NCBI RefSeq assembly: GCF_039595935.1
Contig: NZ_JBCNKR010000004.1
Span: 62,001 to 126,000 of the forward strand
Length of the DNA stretch: 64,000 nt
Direction of reading: 5' to 3'
Origin: Flavobacterium sp.
GTDB taxonomy: Bacteria; Bacteroidota; Bacteroidia; Flavobacteriales; Flavobacteriaceae
The position numbers and the translations under genes were made by a program. Shown here piece after piece: positions 1 to 7,650 of the stretch; position 1 is the first letter of the stretch, and the number at the start of each line of letters is the position of its first letter. The notes beneath the pieces are model-generated. The model saw only the letters and a list, made by a program, of their open reading frames with translations, did no database searches and was not told the origin of the DNA.

Positions 1-2
1 AT

Positions 3-233
3 TCAGATTTTAAAGAACATTTAGGTTATAAATACATATTAGTTGATGGAGAAATGAAGAAGAATAAAGAAGTTAAAACGAATGGATATATTGCTGAATT
101 TGGCTTGGTAAAAACTAATGAAGATATTATTTATTGGAAAATACCGACTGGAAATAGTGGATTTTCGTTTTGGAACATTACTAAAAAGTTTGATATAATT
201 GGACGAAAATATAGAATAAAACAAATTGACTAG
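3..233 (+). CDS. 3' end of an unidentified gene (5' truncated by window edge)
   Basis: An open frame runs from the first bases of the window to a TAG at 231-233 and gives about 76 residues. It is rich in Lys, Ile and Tyr, contains YIAEFGLVKTNEDIIYWKI and ends in RKYRIKQID. I see no signal peptide, Cys motif or family signature in this part. It converges on the VOC gene, whose stop lies 9 bases further on. The start is outside the window, so full length and function cannot be judged. Confidence 0.5.
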   Translation, partial: SDFKEHLGYKYILVDGEMKKNKEVKTNGYIAEFGLVKTNEDIIYWKIPTGNSGFSFWNITKKFDIIGRKYRIKQID

Positions 234-241
234 ATTAAAAA

Positions 242-637
242 CTACATTCCAGGCCAATACAAGAAATTGAATTTATGTCCGTCAGGATCAGCAAAACCAA
301 AAGTATAGCCTTTTTCAAAATTTTCAGGTTCAGAAAAAATAGTTCCGCCGGCTTTTTTAACTTTTTCAAGCCAAAGGTCTACTTCTTCCCTGCTGTCTGC
401 AGATAATGAAAATATGATTTCATTTTCAGCTTTAGTATTAACCACATTTCCTTTTAATGCCCATTCAAATCTTTTGGGCGTAAAAAAGTTGATTATAAAA
501 TGATTTTCTGCAAAAATGATGCTTACCAATTCATCGGTTTCTTTTCCGTTTTGTTTGAAACCTAATTCTGTATAAAACTGAATTGTTTTTTGTATATCAT
601 TTGTAACCAGATTTCCCCATATCATTCTTGTTTTCAT
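242..637 (-). CDS. VOC-family (glyoxalase/bleomycin-resistance fold) protein
   Basis: This 131-residue protein is the usual size for a single-chain VOC protein with two beta-alpha-beta-beta-beta modules. The N-terminal module carries NDIQKTIQFYTELGF, where the family places its first metal or substrate contacts. The C-terminal module ends in the typical FADPDGHKFNFLYWPG strand. VOC proteins bind divalent metals and act on varied small molecules or sequester drugs; the substrate cannot be read from the sequence. It stands alone, with convergent and same-strand neighbours of unrelated type. The family call is firm and the function open. Confidence 0.85.
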   Translation of the reverse strand: MKTRMIWGNLVTNDIQKTIQFYTELGFKQNGKETDELVSIIFAENHFIINFFTPKRFEWALKGNVVNTKAENEIIFSLSADSREEVDLWLEKVKKAGGTIFSEPENFEKGYTFGFADPDGHKFNFLYWPGM

Positions 638-718
638 AATTTTAAATTTTGAATTAAATAAAGTTAAGGAATAATTTTCGGTTAGAAATACTTTCTTAAC
701 TTTTGATGACTAAAACAA

Positions 719-1183
719 CTATTTCCCTTGTCTTATTATCGAAAATATATGAAAACCAATTCCTAATGAAATAGAAAATAGTGCTCTATACCAAGGAAGT
801 ATCCCTGTTCCGACTAATTGAATACTGCCAATTATAAAAAGTGGAATATAAAAAAGTACTCCGGTAACTACACCTGGAGAATAAGCTTTTAGTTTGAAAA
901 CTCCCCAGATATGAAAACAGGCATTTGCCATTAGAATTGATACTACATCATACCAAATTGAATGTCCTAATTTTGTGTCACCAAAATGAATAGAAAAAGC
1001 AATAGCGCACATCATAAAAGTATTTATCCAAACTAGAAAACCTCCATTATTTTTCTTTGTTTTCTTTGGCGGAACCAGTCTTGCGTACCAATCGGCAAAA
1101 CCTCCCGGAAATAAAAATTCTTCAGTTACATGCAGCATAGCAGCGGTACCTAGTAAAATTGCGAGTGTTGAAAATGTTATCAT
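719..1183 (-). CDS. HXXEE-domain integral membrane protein
   Basis: The 154 residues hold about five hydrophobic segments (roughly 3-20, 48-66, 76-94, 100-122, 128-148). The first segment carries LHVTEEFLFPGG, that is the His18-x-x-Glu21-Glu22 motif that names the HXXEE family. The family is widespread and uncharacterised; its conserved acidic and His residues in the membrane suggest metal or substrate binding, which is inference. A Crp/Fnr-type regulator starts upstream on the same strand and ends 75 bases before this start, so the two may be co-transcribed. Confidence 0.8.
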   Translation of the reverse strand: MITFSTLAILLGTAAMLHVTEEFLFPGGFADWYARLVPPKKTKKNNGGFLVWINTFMMCAIAFSIHFGDTKLGHSIWYDVVSILMANACFHIWGVFKLKAYSPGVVTGVLFYIPLFIIGSIQLVGTGILPWYRALFSISLGIGFHIFSIIRQGK

Positions 1184-1258
1184 TATTTATTGTCTTTATT
1201 ATTTTGATGCAAAGTTGCAACATCAATAAAGCCTGCGACGATAACAATTGTTAATTAA

Positions 1259-1792
1259 TTATCTCCTGTTTCGAATTCTGCTTAACGATACAGAAGTGAT
1301 TCCTAAATAAGATGCTATATAATGTTGCGGAATACGTTTGATAATTTCAGGAAATTCTTTTAGTAATTCTTTATAGCGTTCCTCAGGTGTGTTTTTAATT
1401 TGTGAAACCATACGCTGTTGATAAGACAATAACGACTGCTGTATATATAGGTAATAGAATTCTCGTACATGCGGAAGTTGTTCCATTTTCTGTTTAAAAC
1501 TTTCGGTAGAAACGCTGTAAACAGTTACAGGTTCTAATGTTTCAATTGAATACCAGCTTTTTTCTCCAGAAATAATACTTTCTATAGAAGCGATAAAATC
1601 GCCCTCAAAAAGAAATTGAACCGTAATTTCTTTTCCATCGTGATCAAACCATACTCTTGCGGCGCCATTTTCGATGTAAAAAATATTCTCAGCAACAAAT
1701 CCTTCATTTACAAGAATAGTTTTTGCAGGAAATTCATGTCGAGTAAATATCTTTTTTATGTTTTCTATCGTTTCGGAATGTTTTGCCTGCAT
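1259..1792 (-). CDS. Crp/Fnr-family transcriptional regulator
   Basis: The 177 residues form a cyclic-nucleotide-binding-like beta roll (about 15-115, with FIASIESIISGEKSWYSIETL) and a short C-terminal helix-turn-helix (IASYLGITSVSLSRIRNR). The protein is shorter than E. coli Crp (about 210) but typical of the many Bacteroidota members. No Cys cluster of the Fnr type is present, so iron-sulphur oxygen sensing is unlikely; the ligand is unknown. It lies directly upstream of the HXXEE membrane gene, which may be its target or operon partner. Confidence 0.88.
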   Translation of the reverse strand: MQAKHSETIENIKKIFTRHEFPAKTILVNEGFVAENIFYIENGAARVWFDHDGKEITVQFLFEGDFIASIESIISGEKSWYSIETLEPVTVYSVSTESFKQKMEQLPHVREFYYLYIQQSLLSYQQRMVSQIKNTPEERYKELLKEFPEIIKRIPQHYIASYLGITSVSLSRIRNRR

Positions 1793-1833
1793 TTCTCTGA
1801 TTAATTTAAAAGTTAATTAGGTTGAAACAAAAA

Positions 1834-1859
1834 AAGCTGTTTCAATATCGAAACAGCTT
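1834..1859 (-). terminator. Intrinsic terminator of the beta-propeller gene
   Basis: A perfect 10-bp stem (1834-1843 with 1850-1859) closes a 6-base loop. Read on the minus strand it is followed by a run of T. It sits 5 bases past the stop of the gene ending at 1864 and before the start of the Crp/Fnr gene, so it separates the two transcription units. Confidence 0.8.
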
Positions 1860-1863
1860 CTTT

Positions 1864-3072
1864 TTATCTGATTATTTTTAGATATGCCGTATAGACATTA
1901 TCTTTAATAGAGGTTCTCATATAGTACAAATCTTCATCTTTAGTGCTTAAATCAAATTTAATCAAACCGGCATCGCAGTAATAGAAAATAGTATCATCAA
2001 CAGGAAATTCAATATTCGAAATAGGCTGCGTGGTTAGCTTTATTTCCATTGCAATTTCACCATTATTTATATCAATTTGAAAAAGTTTTGCTTTACGGGT
2101 ATATCCCCAAATATTGTCATCAGCTTCGGTAATGTATTCGATATTATCTCCGCTAAAATCTCTTTTCCAAAGCTGAGTTCCTGTTTTTGAATCTAAAGCA
2201 TATAAAGAAGAAGTATTTGTTCCTTGTGCTCCAAAATATACTTTTTTGTCCTTGCAGAAAATACGTTCCTTGATATTGTATTGGTTTTCATCTAGTTTAA
2301 ACTGCCAAAGAATATCCAATTTATCTGGTGTTAAGGCAAATAGTAAATCTTTGTCGTTTGCTATAAAAACATTTTCACCATCTGCAACAGGTTTTCCCTG
2401 TATAGGTTGTTCAAAGGTTTTTTGAGCAAGAACTTTTCCTGTATTTGCATCCAGACAGTACAAATTTGATGCACTGGAAACAAAAACTTTATTATTAAAA
2501 AAAAGAACCTGATTATCATTAGCAGCAGAATCCAGTTTATAATTCCATGCTAAACTGCCGTCTTTTGTATTAAGAGCATAAATATTACTGCTTTGATCCT
2601 GATTTTGAGCCGTAATAAATAATTTACCATTACTTACTGCGGGAACCTGATCTTTTAAAACAATCTGATCTTTAATATTTCCTAATCTTGATTTCCAAAA
2701 AAACTCACCAGTTAAGTTATCAACTGCAAAAATTTCACCATTTATAAACGGAACGTATACAACTCCATCATTTAACGTTACTTTATTGGCACACATTTCA
2801 GCACTGGCATCGGCCGCTTTTACGGTCCAGCCAATTTGTTCAGACTCTAAATCATAAGAAAAAAGAGCGCCATCATAATCATAAATTAAAATGGACGCTT
2901 CATCTAAAGAAGGCTTTTTAAGCGACGAAAGGGCTTTGTTTGTAACGATTTCGCTTGGTGGCAATGCTTTATTATTAGTATTGGCAATAACAGCTTTTGG
3001 TACAACTGGTGTTTGCGCAAGCATATTTATAACACTAAATGCAAATAAAAGAGTTAATAATTTTGTTTTCAT
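1864..3072 (-). CDS. Exported PQQ-type beta-propeller repeat protein
   Basis: The 402-residue protein begins with a signal peptide (MKTKLLTLLFAFSVINMLAQ). The rest is a chain of propeller blades with the recurring pattern hydrophobic-Y-A-L-D-x-x-T/S-G-x-x-x-W (for example YALNTKDGSLAWNYKL, YALDSKTGTQLWKRDF). Such repeats form a six- to eight-bladed propeller; most bind no PQQ and act as scaffolds. No catalytic domain is attached, and BamB-like lipobox Cys is absent, so a periplasmic scaffold or sensor role is inference. A terminator follows and a 150-base gap precedes it, so it is probably monocistronic. Confidence 0.8.
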   Translation of the reverse strand: MKTKLLTLLFAFSVINMLAQTPVVPKAVIANTNNKALPPSEIVTNKALSSLKKPSLDEASILIYDYDGALFSYDLESEQIGWTVKAADASAEMCANKVTLNDGVVYVPFINGEIFAVDNLTGEFFWKSRLGNIKDQIVLKDQVPAVSNGKLFITAQNQDQSSNIYALNTKDGSLAWNYKLDSAANDNQVLFFNNKVFVSSASNLYCLDANTGKVLAQKTFEQPIQGKPVADGENVFIANDKDLLFALTPDKLDILWQFKLDENQYNIKERIFCKDKKVYFGAQGTNTSSLYALDSKTGTQLWKRDFSGDNIEYITEADDNIWGYTRKAKLFQIDINNGEIAMEIKLTTQPISNIEFPVDDTIFYYCDAGLIKFDLSTKDEDLYYMRTSIKDNVYTAYLKIIR

Positions 3073-3228
3073 TTTTAAGATTTGGGTTTAAATGAATGGA
3101 TTTATCGTTGCTAATCGCAATGTATAAGTCGGTAATAAAGATAAAGGTTTATTTGATATTAGAAATAACAATTTAAATCAATAAAAAGTAATTTTTTATA
3201 TCCTTAAAACATAAAAGTCAACAAAAAA

Positions 3229-3582
3229 TTATCCTTCAATTATTTTTTTGCGGTGCTCTATCCCCCATTCCGTCAAATTATTGATAATAGTTTGTAAAGT
3301 TTTGCCGTGATCCGTAAGCGTATAATTAACAGTTACAGGCTGCGTATCAACAACAGATCTTGTAATGAGTTTATTAATCTCTAATTCTTTTAATTCTTTG
3401 CTCAGCATTTTGTTAGAAATACCAATTACATCATTCAAAATATCAGAAAATCTTCTTTGGTTATAATAGCAAATAGATGACAGAATAGAAATTTTCCATT
3501 TTCCGCTCAATACGTCCATTGAATCCTGTACGGCCATCATCTTTTTTCTGTGTTGTTCTTTTTCAAGAGGAGTACATTCCAT
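3229..3582 (-). CDS. HxlR-family winged-helix regulator
   Basis: The 117 residues show the HxlR pattern: an N-terminal Cys at position 3, then the DSMDVLSGKWKISIL helix, a recognition helix around RRFSDILNDVIGISNKMLSKELKELE, and a wing followed by NYTLTDHGKTL. HxlR proteins respond to electrophiles, disulphide stress or toxic organics and usually control a divergent oxidoreductase. Here two SDR genes diverge from it, with six GTTAC words in the shared promoter region, so it probably controls them and itself. The family call is firm; the inducer is unknown. Confidence 0.9.
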   Translation of the reverse strand: MECTPLEKEQHRKKMMAVQDSMDVLSGKWKISILSSICYYNQRRFSDILNDVIGISNKMLSKELKELEINKLITRSVVDTQPVTVNYTLTDHGKTLQTIINNLTEWGIEHRKKIIEG

Positions 3583-3585
3583 AGG

Positions 3586-3633
3586 GTTACTTTGTTACTT
3601 CAAGGTTACTGTTACTTTTGGTTACAAAGTTAC
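3586..3633. promoter_or_regulatory. HxlR/SDR divergent promoter with six GTTAC words
   Basis: GTTAC occurs at 3586, 3594, 3605, 3611, 3621 and 3629, all in the same orientation. A flavobacterial promoter for the SDR genes lies inside it: TTG at 3592-3594, an 18-base spacer and TACTTTTG at 3613-3620. On the other strand TAACTTTG (3632-3625) could serve the HxlR gene. The words therefore cover both -7 boxes and are the likely HxlR operator. Confidence 0.6.
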
Positions 3634-3690
3634 TAAAATAAATAAAACTGCTATAAATTTGCTGCTCTAACATTTTAAAAGAATACAAAA

Positions 3691-4446
3691 ATGAATAAAT
3701 TAAATAATAAAGTGGCAATAGTTACAGGAGCTTCAAAAGGAATTGGTGCTTCTATTGCTAAATATTTTGCTGTAGAAGGCGCTAAAGTAGTTGTAAATTA
3801 TGCATCAAGTAAAGAAGATGCCGATAAAGTTGTAAAAGCCATAACAGATAATGGCGGAACTGCAATTGCCGTACAAGGAGATGTCTCAAAAAAATCAGAT
3901 GTAATCAGACTTTTTGAAGAAACAAAGAACGCATACGGAACATTAGATGTTTTGGTAAACAATGCTGGAATTTATCAATATTCACCAATTGAAGAACTTA
4001 CAGAAGAGTCATTCCATTCTCAATTCAATATCAATGTTTTAGGATCCTTATTGTCAATTCAGGAAGCTTTAAAATTGTTTGATAAAAAAGGCGGAAACAT
4101 TATCAATATTAGTTCCGGAGCTAGTAATACACCGCTTCCAACAGGATCTGTATATTCATCTACAAAAGCGGCTCTTGATGCTATTACAATTGCACTTTCT
4201 AAAGAATTCAGTGGAAGAAATATTCGAATCAATTCCATTTTGCCTGGAGTTGTAGAAACAGAAGGTTCGCACAGTGCAGGGTTTATCGGAAGCGAATTTG
4301 AAGCAAAATTAGTTGAAACTACACCGCTCGGACGTACCGGACAACCCGAAGATATTGCTAAAGTAGCAGTTTTTCTAGCTTCAGAAGATGGAGCCTGGAT
4401 AAATGGAGAGAAAATAACTGTATCGGGTGGTATCTACGGAATATAA
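3691..4446 (+). CDS. SDR-family oxidoreductase
   Basis: This is a 251-residue classical short-chain dehydrogenase. It has the cofactor loop TGASKGIG near the N-terminus, NNAG at about residue 90, and the catalytic Ser with YSSTKAAL (Tyr-x-x-x-Lys) near 155. The C-terminal half ends in the usual INGEKITVSGG. It resembles 3-oxoacyl-ACP reductase-like and glucose dehydrogenase-like SDRs, but the substrate cannot be assigned. It is the first gene after the HxlR-type divergent promoter and is followed 33 bases later by a second SDR. Confidence 0.88.
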   Translation: MNKLNNKVAIVTGASKGIGASIAKYFAVEGAKVVVNYASSKEDADKVVKAITDNGGTAIAVQGDVSKKSDVIRLFEETKNAYGTLDVLVNNAGIYQYSPIEELTEESFHSQFNINVLGSLLSIQEALKLFDKKGGNIINISSGASNTPLPTGSVYSSTKAALDAITIALSKEFSGRNIRINSILPGVVETEGSHSAGFIGSEFEAKLVETTPLGRTGQPEDIAKVAVFLASEDGAWINGEKITVSGGIYGI

Positions 4447-4479
4447 TTTCATTTAACTAACAAATTTAGGATTAAAAAA

Positions 4480-5250
4480 ATGAGTAAATTAAAAAATAAA
4501 ATTGCCGTAATTACTGGAGGCAACAGCGGTATCGGATTTGGTATTGCTGAGGCTTTTAAAAATGAAGGTGCTTCCGGAGCTATTACTGGAAGAAATAAAA
4601 CAACATTAAATGATGCTGTTAATGCTTTAGAATCTAATTTTATTGGTATTACGGGTGATGTAACGAACCACGACGATTTAGAAAATATCTTCAAAAAAAC
4701 TTCCGATAAATTTGGAAACATAGACGTTCTGGTTGTAAATGCCGGAGGTGTTGTTGATGGTTTACCTTTGGCAGACATAAGCAATGTTACCGAAGAAGGA
4801 TATGATCGCTATATGGATTTGAATTTGAAAAGCGCCTATTTTACGGTAAAAAAAGCGCTTCCGTATTTAAATGATGGAGCTTCAGTAATTCTTATTGGAT
4901 CAAGTGCAGCACATCGAGCAGCGCCGGGAATGGCGATTTATTCTGCGGCAAAAGCGGCCATTATATCTTTAGCCAAAGGTTTGTCATTAGATTTGCTTTC
5001 GCGAAAAATACGCGTTAATACACTTTCTCCCGGTTCTATAGATACGCCGGTTTTTGGAAAACTTGTACCCGAAGAACATTTACAGCAGGTAAAACAACTT
5101 TGGATAGACATTACACCTGTTGGCAGACAAGGACTTCCGTCTGATATTGGAAAAGCTGCAGTATTTTTAGCATCGGATGATTCTGCTTTTATAGTGGGTA
5201 CAGAAATTTTATCTGATGGTGGTTTAACCAATATTAGTTTGATGAAATAA
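4480..5250 (+). CDS. SDR-family oxidoreductase (second of a pair)
   Basis: The 256-residue SDR has TGGNSGIG in the cofactor site, VVNAGG near residue 88 and the catalytic YSAAKAA motif, and ends with GTEILSDGG. It differs clearly from the first SDR in the middle region, so the pair is not a recent duplication. The start ATGAGTAAATTA resembles that of the upstream SDR, and the gap is only 33 bases. A strong terminator follows. Joint control by the divergent HxlR regulator is inferred from position. Confidence 0.88.
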   Translation: MSKLKNKIAVITGGNSGIGFGIAEAFKNEGASGAITGRNKTTLNDAVNALESNFIGITGDVTNHDDLENIFKKTSDKFGNIDVLVVNAGGVVDGLPLADISNVTEEGYDRYMDLNLKSAYFTVKKALPYLNDGASVILIGSSAAHRAAPGMAIYSAAKAAIISLAKGLSLDLLSRKIRVNTLSPGSIDTPVFGKLVPEEHLQQVKQLWIDITPVGRQGLPSDIGKAAVFLASDDSAFIVGTEILSDGGLTNISLMK

Positions 5251-5294
5251 TTTTAAATAAAGCATTTATATAAAATAAACGTTTTAAAAAAACT

Positions 5295-5445
5295 TCAAAA
5301 AAAACTCCTTAAGAAATTAAGGAGTTTTTTTGTTTTTTGGTTATGATGAATAAGTCTTTCTTCTAAATTAGAAGTATATCCAATATAAAATTTATTCTTG
5401 TTTTGGCTAAATAGATGTAAACAATAAAATTCATCAATAGTGTAT
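5295..5445 (-). pseudogene. GIY-YIG nuclease remnant
   Basis: On the minus strand a short open frame reads DEFYCLHLFSQNKNKFYIGY and then TSNLEERLIHHNQK, which is the first half of the small GIY-YIG nuclease family common in flavobacteria. There is no in-frame start codon, a stop lies just upstream, and the frame ends inside the SDR terminator, so the catalytic Glu region is missing. It is a decayed fragment, probably left at the edge of the neighbouring island. Confidence 0.6.
5301..5328 (+). terminator. Terminator after the SDR pair
   Basis: A perfect 12-bp stem (5301-5312 with 5317-5328) with a GAAA loop is followed by T residues. It lies 50 bases past the second SDR stop. The flanking A and T runs make it usable from both sides. 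Confidence 0.85.
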
Positions 5446-5451
5446 AAAATA

Positions 5452-5485
5452 AAAAACTCCAAAATCTAATGACTTTGGAGTTTTT
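5452..5485. terminator. Hairpin with flanking A/T runs
   Basis: A 12-bp stem (5452-5463 with 5474-5485) is flanked by A on one side and T on the other. On the minus strand it follows a tRNA-like 3' end at about 5495-5523, as a tRNA terminator would. Confidence 0.6.
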
Positions 5486-5727
5486 GGAATTTTGTGGGCT
5501 GTCAGGGAGCACAATCGAACATTTGATTCCTATTTTGACATTTTTTGATAACTTGAAGCAGGCATAAGTATTGTAGTTTCTACATTACTTAAAAATTATT
5601 CAATCAAACTGTCGGTAGATTTATTCTCACATTATAGTTCCCATTAATATCAATGGTATCCATGGCAGTATGAGAGAAATAATTACTAAAAAACCTTTAA
5701 ATGTCCTTTCTTTTCTAGTTTCATCTT

Positions 5728-5761
5728 TCCGAGATTATGCAAAGCTTTGCATAATCTCGGA
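5728..5761. repeat. Perfect 34-bp palindrome
   Basis: The bases from 5728 to 5761 are a perfect palindrome with no spacer, centred on AAGCTT. It lies exactly where homology to the IS66 transposase begins, so it may mark a rearrangement point or a protein-binding site. Confidence 0.85.
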
Positions 5762-5962
5762 CGGAAAAATTACCTCTTCGTGGGATCACACGAAGCAGCA
5801 AAGAATATTGCAATGTATTATTCTTTTTTTGCCACTTGCAAGAAAAACAACATCAATCCATCTCAATGGCTTCATCATGTTCTAAATAACACTAACGATA
5901 CCAAATCATCAAAACTGCATTATCTTCTTCCTCAATACTCCAATCAGAATTTAGTGGATTGA
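5747..5962 (+). pseudogene. IS66-family transposase C-terminal remnant
   Basis: The frame encodes LGRKNYLFVGSHEAAKNIAM and later HYLLPQYSNQ, the C-terminal signature of IS66 transposases (GRKNYLFAGS... and a terminal HELLP-type motif). Only about 70 of some 500 residues remain, and the DDE catalytic part is gone. Homology starts at the edge of the 34-bp palindrome. No intact IS66 end could be identified downstream. It is dead and serves as evidence of past insertion in this region. Confidence 0.8.
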
Positions 5963-6258
5963 TGTAATTGGTGGGACGGATACGACAAATCCCATAATAC
6001 CTAAAAATAATGAGCATAAAAAAGTGACCCTTTTGGGGTCGCTTTGAATGTTTTTACAACTAAGGAGAAAGAAGAGTTTATTTAATTCAAATTTCACATT
6101 GATTTTTACTTCCAATGAACTTGCAAGAAAAAGTTGGACAAAATTTGTATGCTCTCTACCCTACTTTTTTAGATTGATTAAGCACTAAATTTTGAGATCC
6201 CTTATATTGTTAAATTTCCAAAAGCAACATATTTCAGAGAATACTAAAAGTGTTAAAG

Positions 6259-6303
6259 TATACTTAAGCATTTGCTTAAATAAGAAAACTGTTTGTACAT
6301 TTG
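6259..6303 (+). promoter_or_regulatory. mer operon promoter with ArsR-type 12-2-12 operator
   Basis: The promoter is TTG (6272-6274), a 21-base spacer and TACATTTG (6296-6303), the flavobacterial form. An imperfect 12-2-12 inverted repeat (6259-6270 and 6273-6284, core TTAAGC-ATTT-GCTTAA) covers the -33 element. This is the layout of SmtB/ArsR operators, where repressor and polymerase compete. The arsR start codon follows at 6334, so the operon should be autoregulated. Confidence 0.7.
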
Positions 6304-6333
6304 ACCAGTTTTTAAATCTTAAACTGGAAAATT

Positions 6334-6714
6334 ATGGAAAACAACCAATCGTGTATTAGGGTATTTGCCGACCAAACTCAAATTACACAATGCAGAGAAA
6401 AACTGCAATCAAATGCTCAATCCTTTGATCGATTAAGCAGCTTGTTGGCTTTGGCCGGCAATGAAGTAAGACTTAAAATTATGTTCCTGCTTGAAGAGGA
6501 AAACGAACTTTGCCCTTGTGACCTTGCCGACATTTTAAGTATGAGTATACCTGCTATTTCTCAACATTTAAGAAAATTGAAGGATGGAGGAGTAATCGAA
6601 GCGAGACGTTCAGGACAAATTATTTTCTATTCTCTTAAAGCAGAACATCTAAAATTGCTTCAACCTTTTTTCAAAATCATTATTAACAATAAATCAAAAA
6701 AAGAACTCGTATGA
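6334..6714 (+). CDS. ArsR/SmtB-family metal sensor of the mer operon
   Basis: The 126-residue winged-helix repressor carries ELCPCDLADIL, the alpha-3 metal site of the ArsR/CadC type, with Cys60 and Cys62. Additional Cys residues lie at positions 7 and 20, so a CadC-like site joining the N-terminal arm and alpha-3 is possible. The recognition helix is SIPAISQHLRKLKDGG. Most known mer operons use a MerR-type activator; here derepression by an ArsR protein is expected. It overlaps merTP by four bases, so translation is coupled. Hg(II) as inducer is inferred from context. Confidence 0.9.
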   Translation: MENNQSCIRVFADQTQITQCREKLQSNAQSFDRLSSLLALAGNEVRLKIMFLLEEENELCPCDLADILSMSIPAISQHLRKLKDGGVIEARRSGQIIFYSLKAEHLKLLQPFFKIIINNKSKKELV

Positions 6715-7322
6715 ATAAAAAATCAGAATCAGGAAAACTTGCAGGAGCAAGTGTTTTTACAGCTATTGCAGCATCACTTTGTTGCATTACACCAGTTTTA
6801 GCCCTTATATCAGGTGCAGGAGGAATTGTGTCATCCTTTTCATGGTTAGAACCTGCAAGACCATATTTACTTGGCATTACCGTTTTAGTATTGGGTTTTG
6901 CTTGGTATCAGAAATTGAAGCCAAAGAAATCAGATGTAGAATGTGATTGTGAAGAAGATGAGAAACCGTCTTTTATGCAAACCAAAAAGTTTTTAGGGAT
7001 TGTAACCGTATTTGCCTTTCTGATGATGGCTTTCCCTTATTACGGGCATATTTTCTATCCGAAAGCAGACAAAGAAGTAGTTGTAATTTCTTCTGACAAC
7101 ATCCAAGAAGTAAAATTTAATGTAAGTGGAATGACTTGTGCGAGTTGCGAAGAACACATAAAACACGCAGTAAACGAATTGCCTGGAATTGTAAGTGTCT
7201 CTGCTAACAGCAATGATGGAACTACCAATGTAAAATTCGACAATTCTAAAACGGACAAATCTACAATCACAAAAGCAATAAATGGAACTGGTTACAAAGT
7301 TTCAGGGGAAATTAACAAGTAA
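6711..7322 (+). CDS. merTP: Mercuric transport fusion protein MerTP
   Basis: The N-terminal half is MerT-like: membrane segments at about 10-35, 45-65 and 93-112, with the vicinal pair in SLCCITPVL of the first helix. The C-terminal half (about 128-200) is a heavy-metal-associated domain with GMTCASCEEH, equivalent to MerP. The fusion thus joins capture of Hg(II) outside the membrane and its transfer through it in one chain of 203 residues. It follows the regulator with a four-base overlap and heads the structural genes. MerTP fusions are known in Bacteroidota. Confidence 0.92.
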   Translation: MNKKSESGKLAGASVFTAIAASLCCITPVLALISGAGGIVSSFSWLEPARPYLLGITVLVLGFAWYQKLKPKKSDVECDCEEDEKPSFMQTKKFLGIVTVFAFLMMAFPYYGHIFYPKADKEVVVISSDNIQEVKFNVSGMTCASCEEHIKHAVNELPGIVSVSANSNDGTTNVKFDNSKTDKSTITKAINGTGYKVSGEINK

Positions 7323-7402
7323 AATCCTTTACGCTGAAAAGTTGGACACGCTTGTTGACCAAACGTTTGCAAATAACTTTTAATTATTTAAAAGCGATTA
7401 TT

Positions 7403-7564
7403 ATGAAAGCAAACAAAAATGAGGAAGTGTTCAATCCTGATAAAATGGATTGTTGTATTGAGATTGGAAATTGTGAATTACAAAATCCTCCGAAAGAATT
7501 GATTGAAAAAACTTATTTGCAAACCTATAAGCTATTGCGAAAAAACAATCAAAGATTTTCTTAA
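7403..7564 (+). CDS. Small Cys-containing mer-cluster protein, probably frameshifted
   Basis: From the ATG at 7403 the frame gives 53 residues with KMDCCIEIGNCE, a plausible metal-binding cluster. I chose this ATG because the longer open frame starts in the spacer after merTP. Near the end a run of six A (7540-7545) breaks the frame; with five A it would continue for about 24 more residues to a stop at 7634, ending just before merP and keeping a basic, lysine-rich composition. It is either a true frameshift or a homopolymer error. The family is not recognised. Confidence 0.5.
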   Translation: MKANKNEEVFNPDKMDCCIEIGNCELQNPPKELIEKTYLQTYKLLRKNNQRFS

Positions 7565-7650
7565 ACCAAAAGAAAAACCAGTCATAAAATTTTCGAGAAA
7601 AATAAGTTTTAAAACTCAAGCTGATAATCATTAACCTTAAAAAAAACATA

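Noticed and set aside
5670..5885. 71-residue frame overlapping the IS66 remnant
   Set aside because: It is an alternative frame across the palindrome; only the other frame carries IS66 homology.
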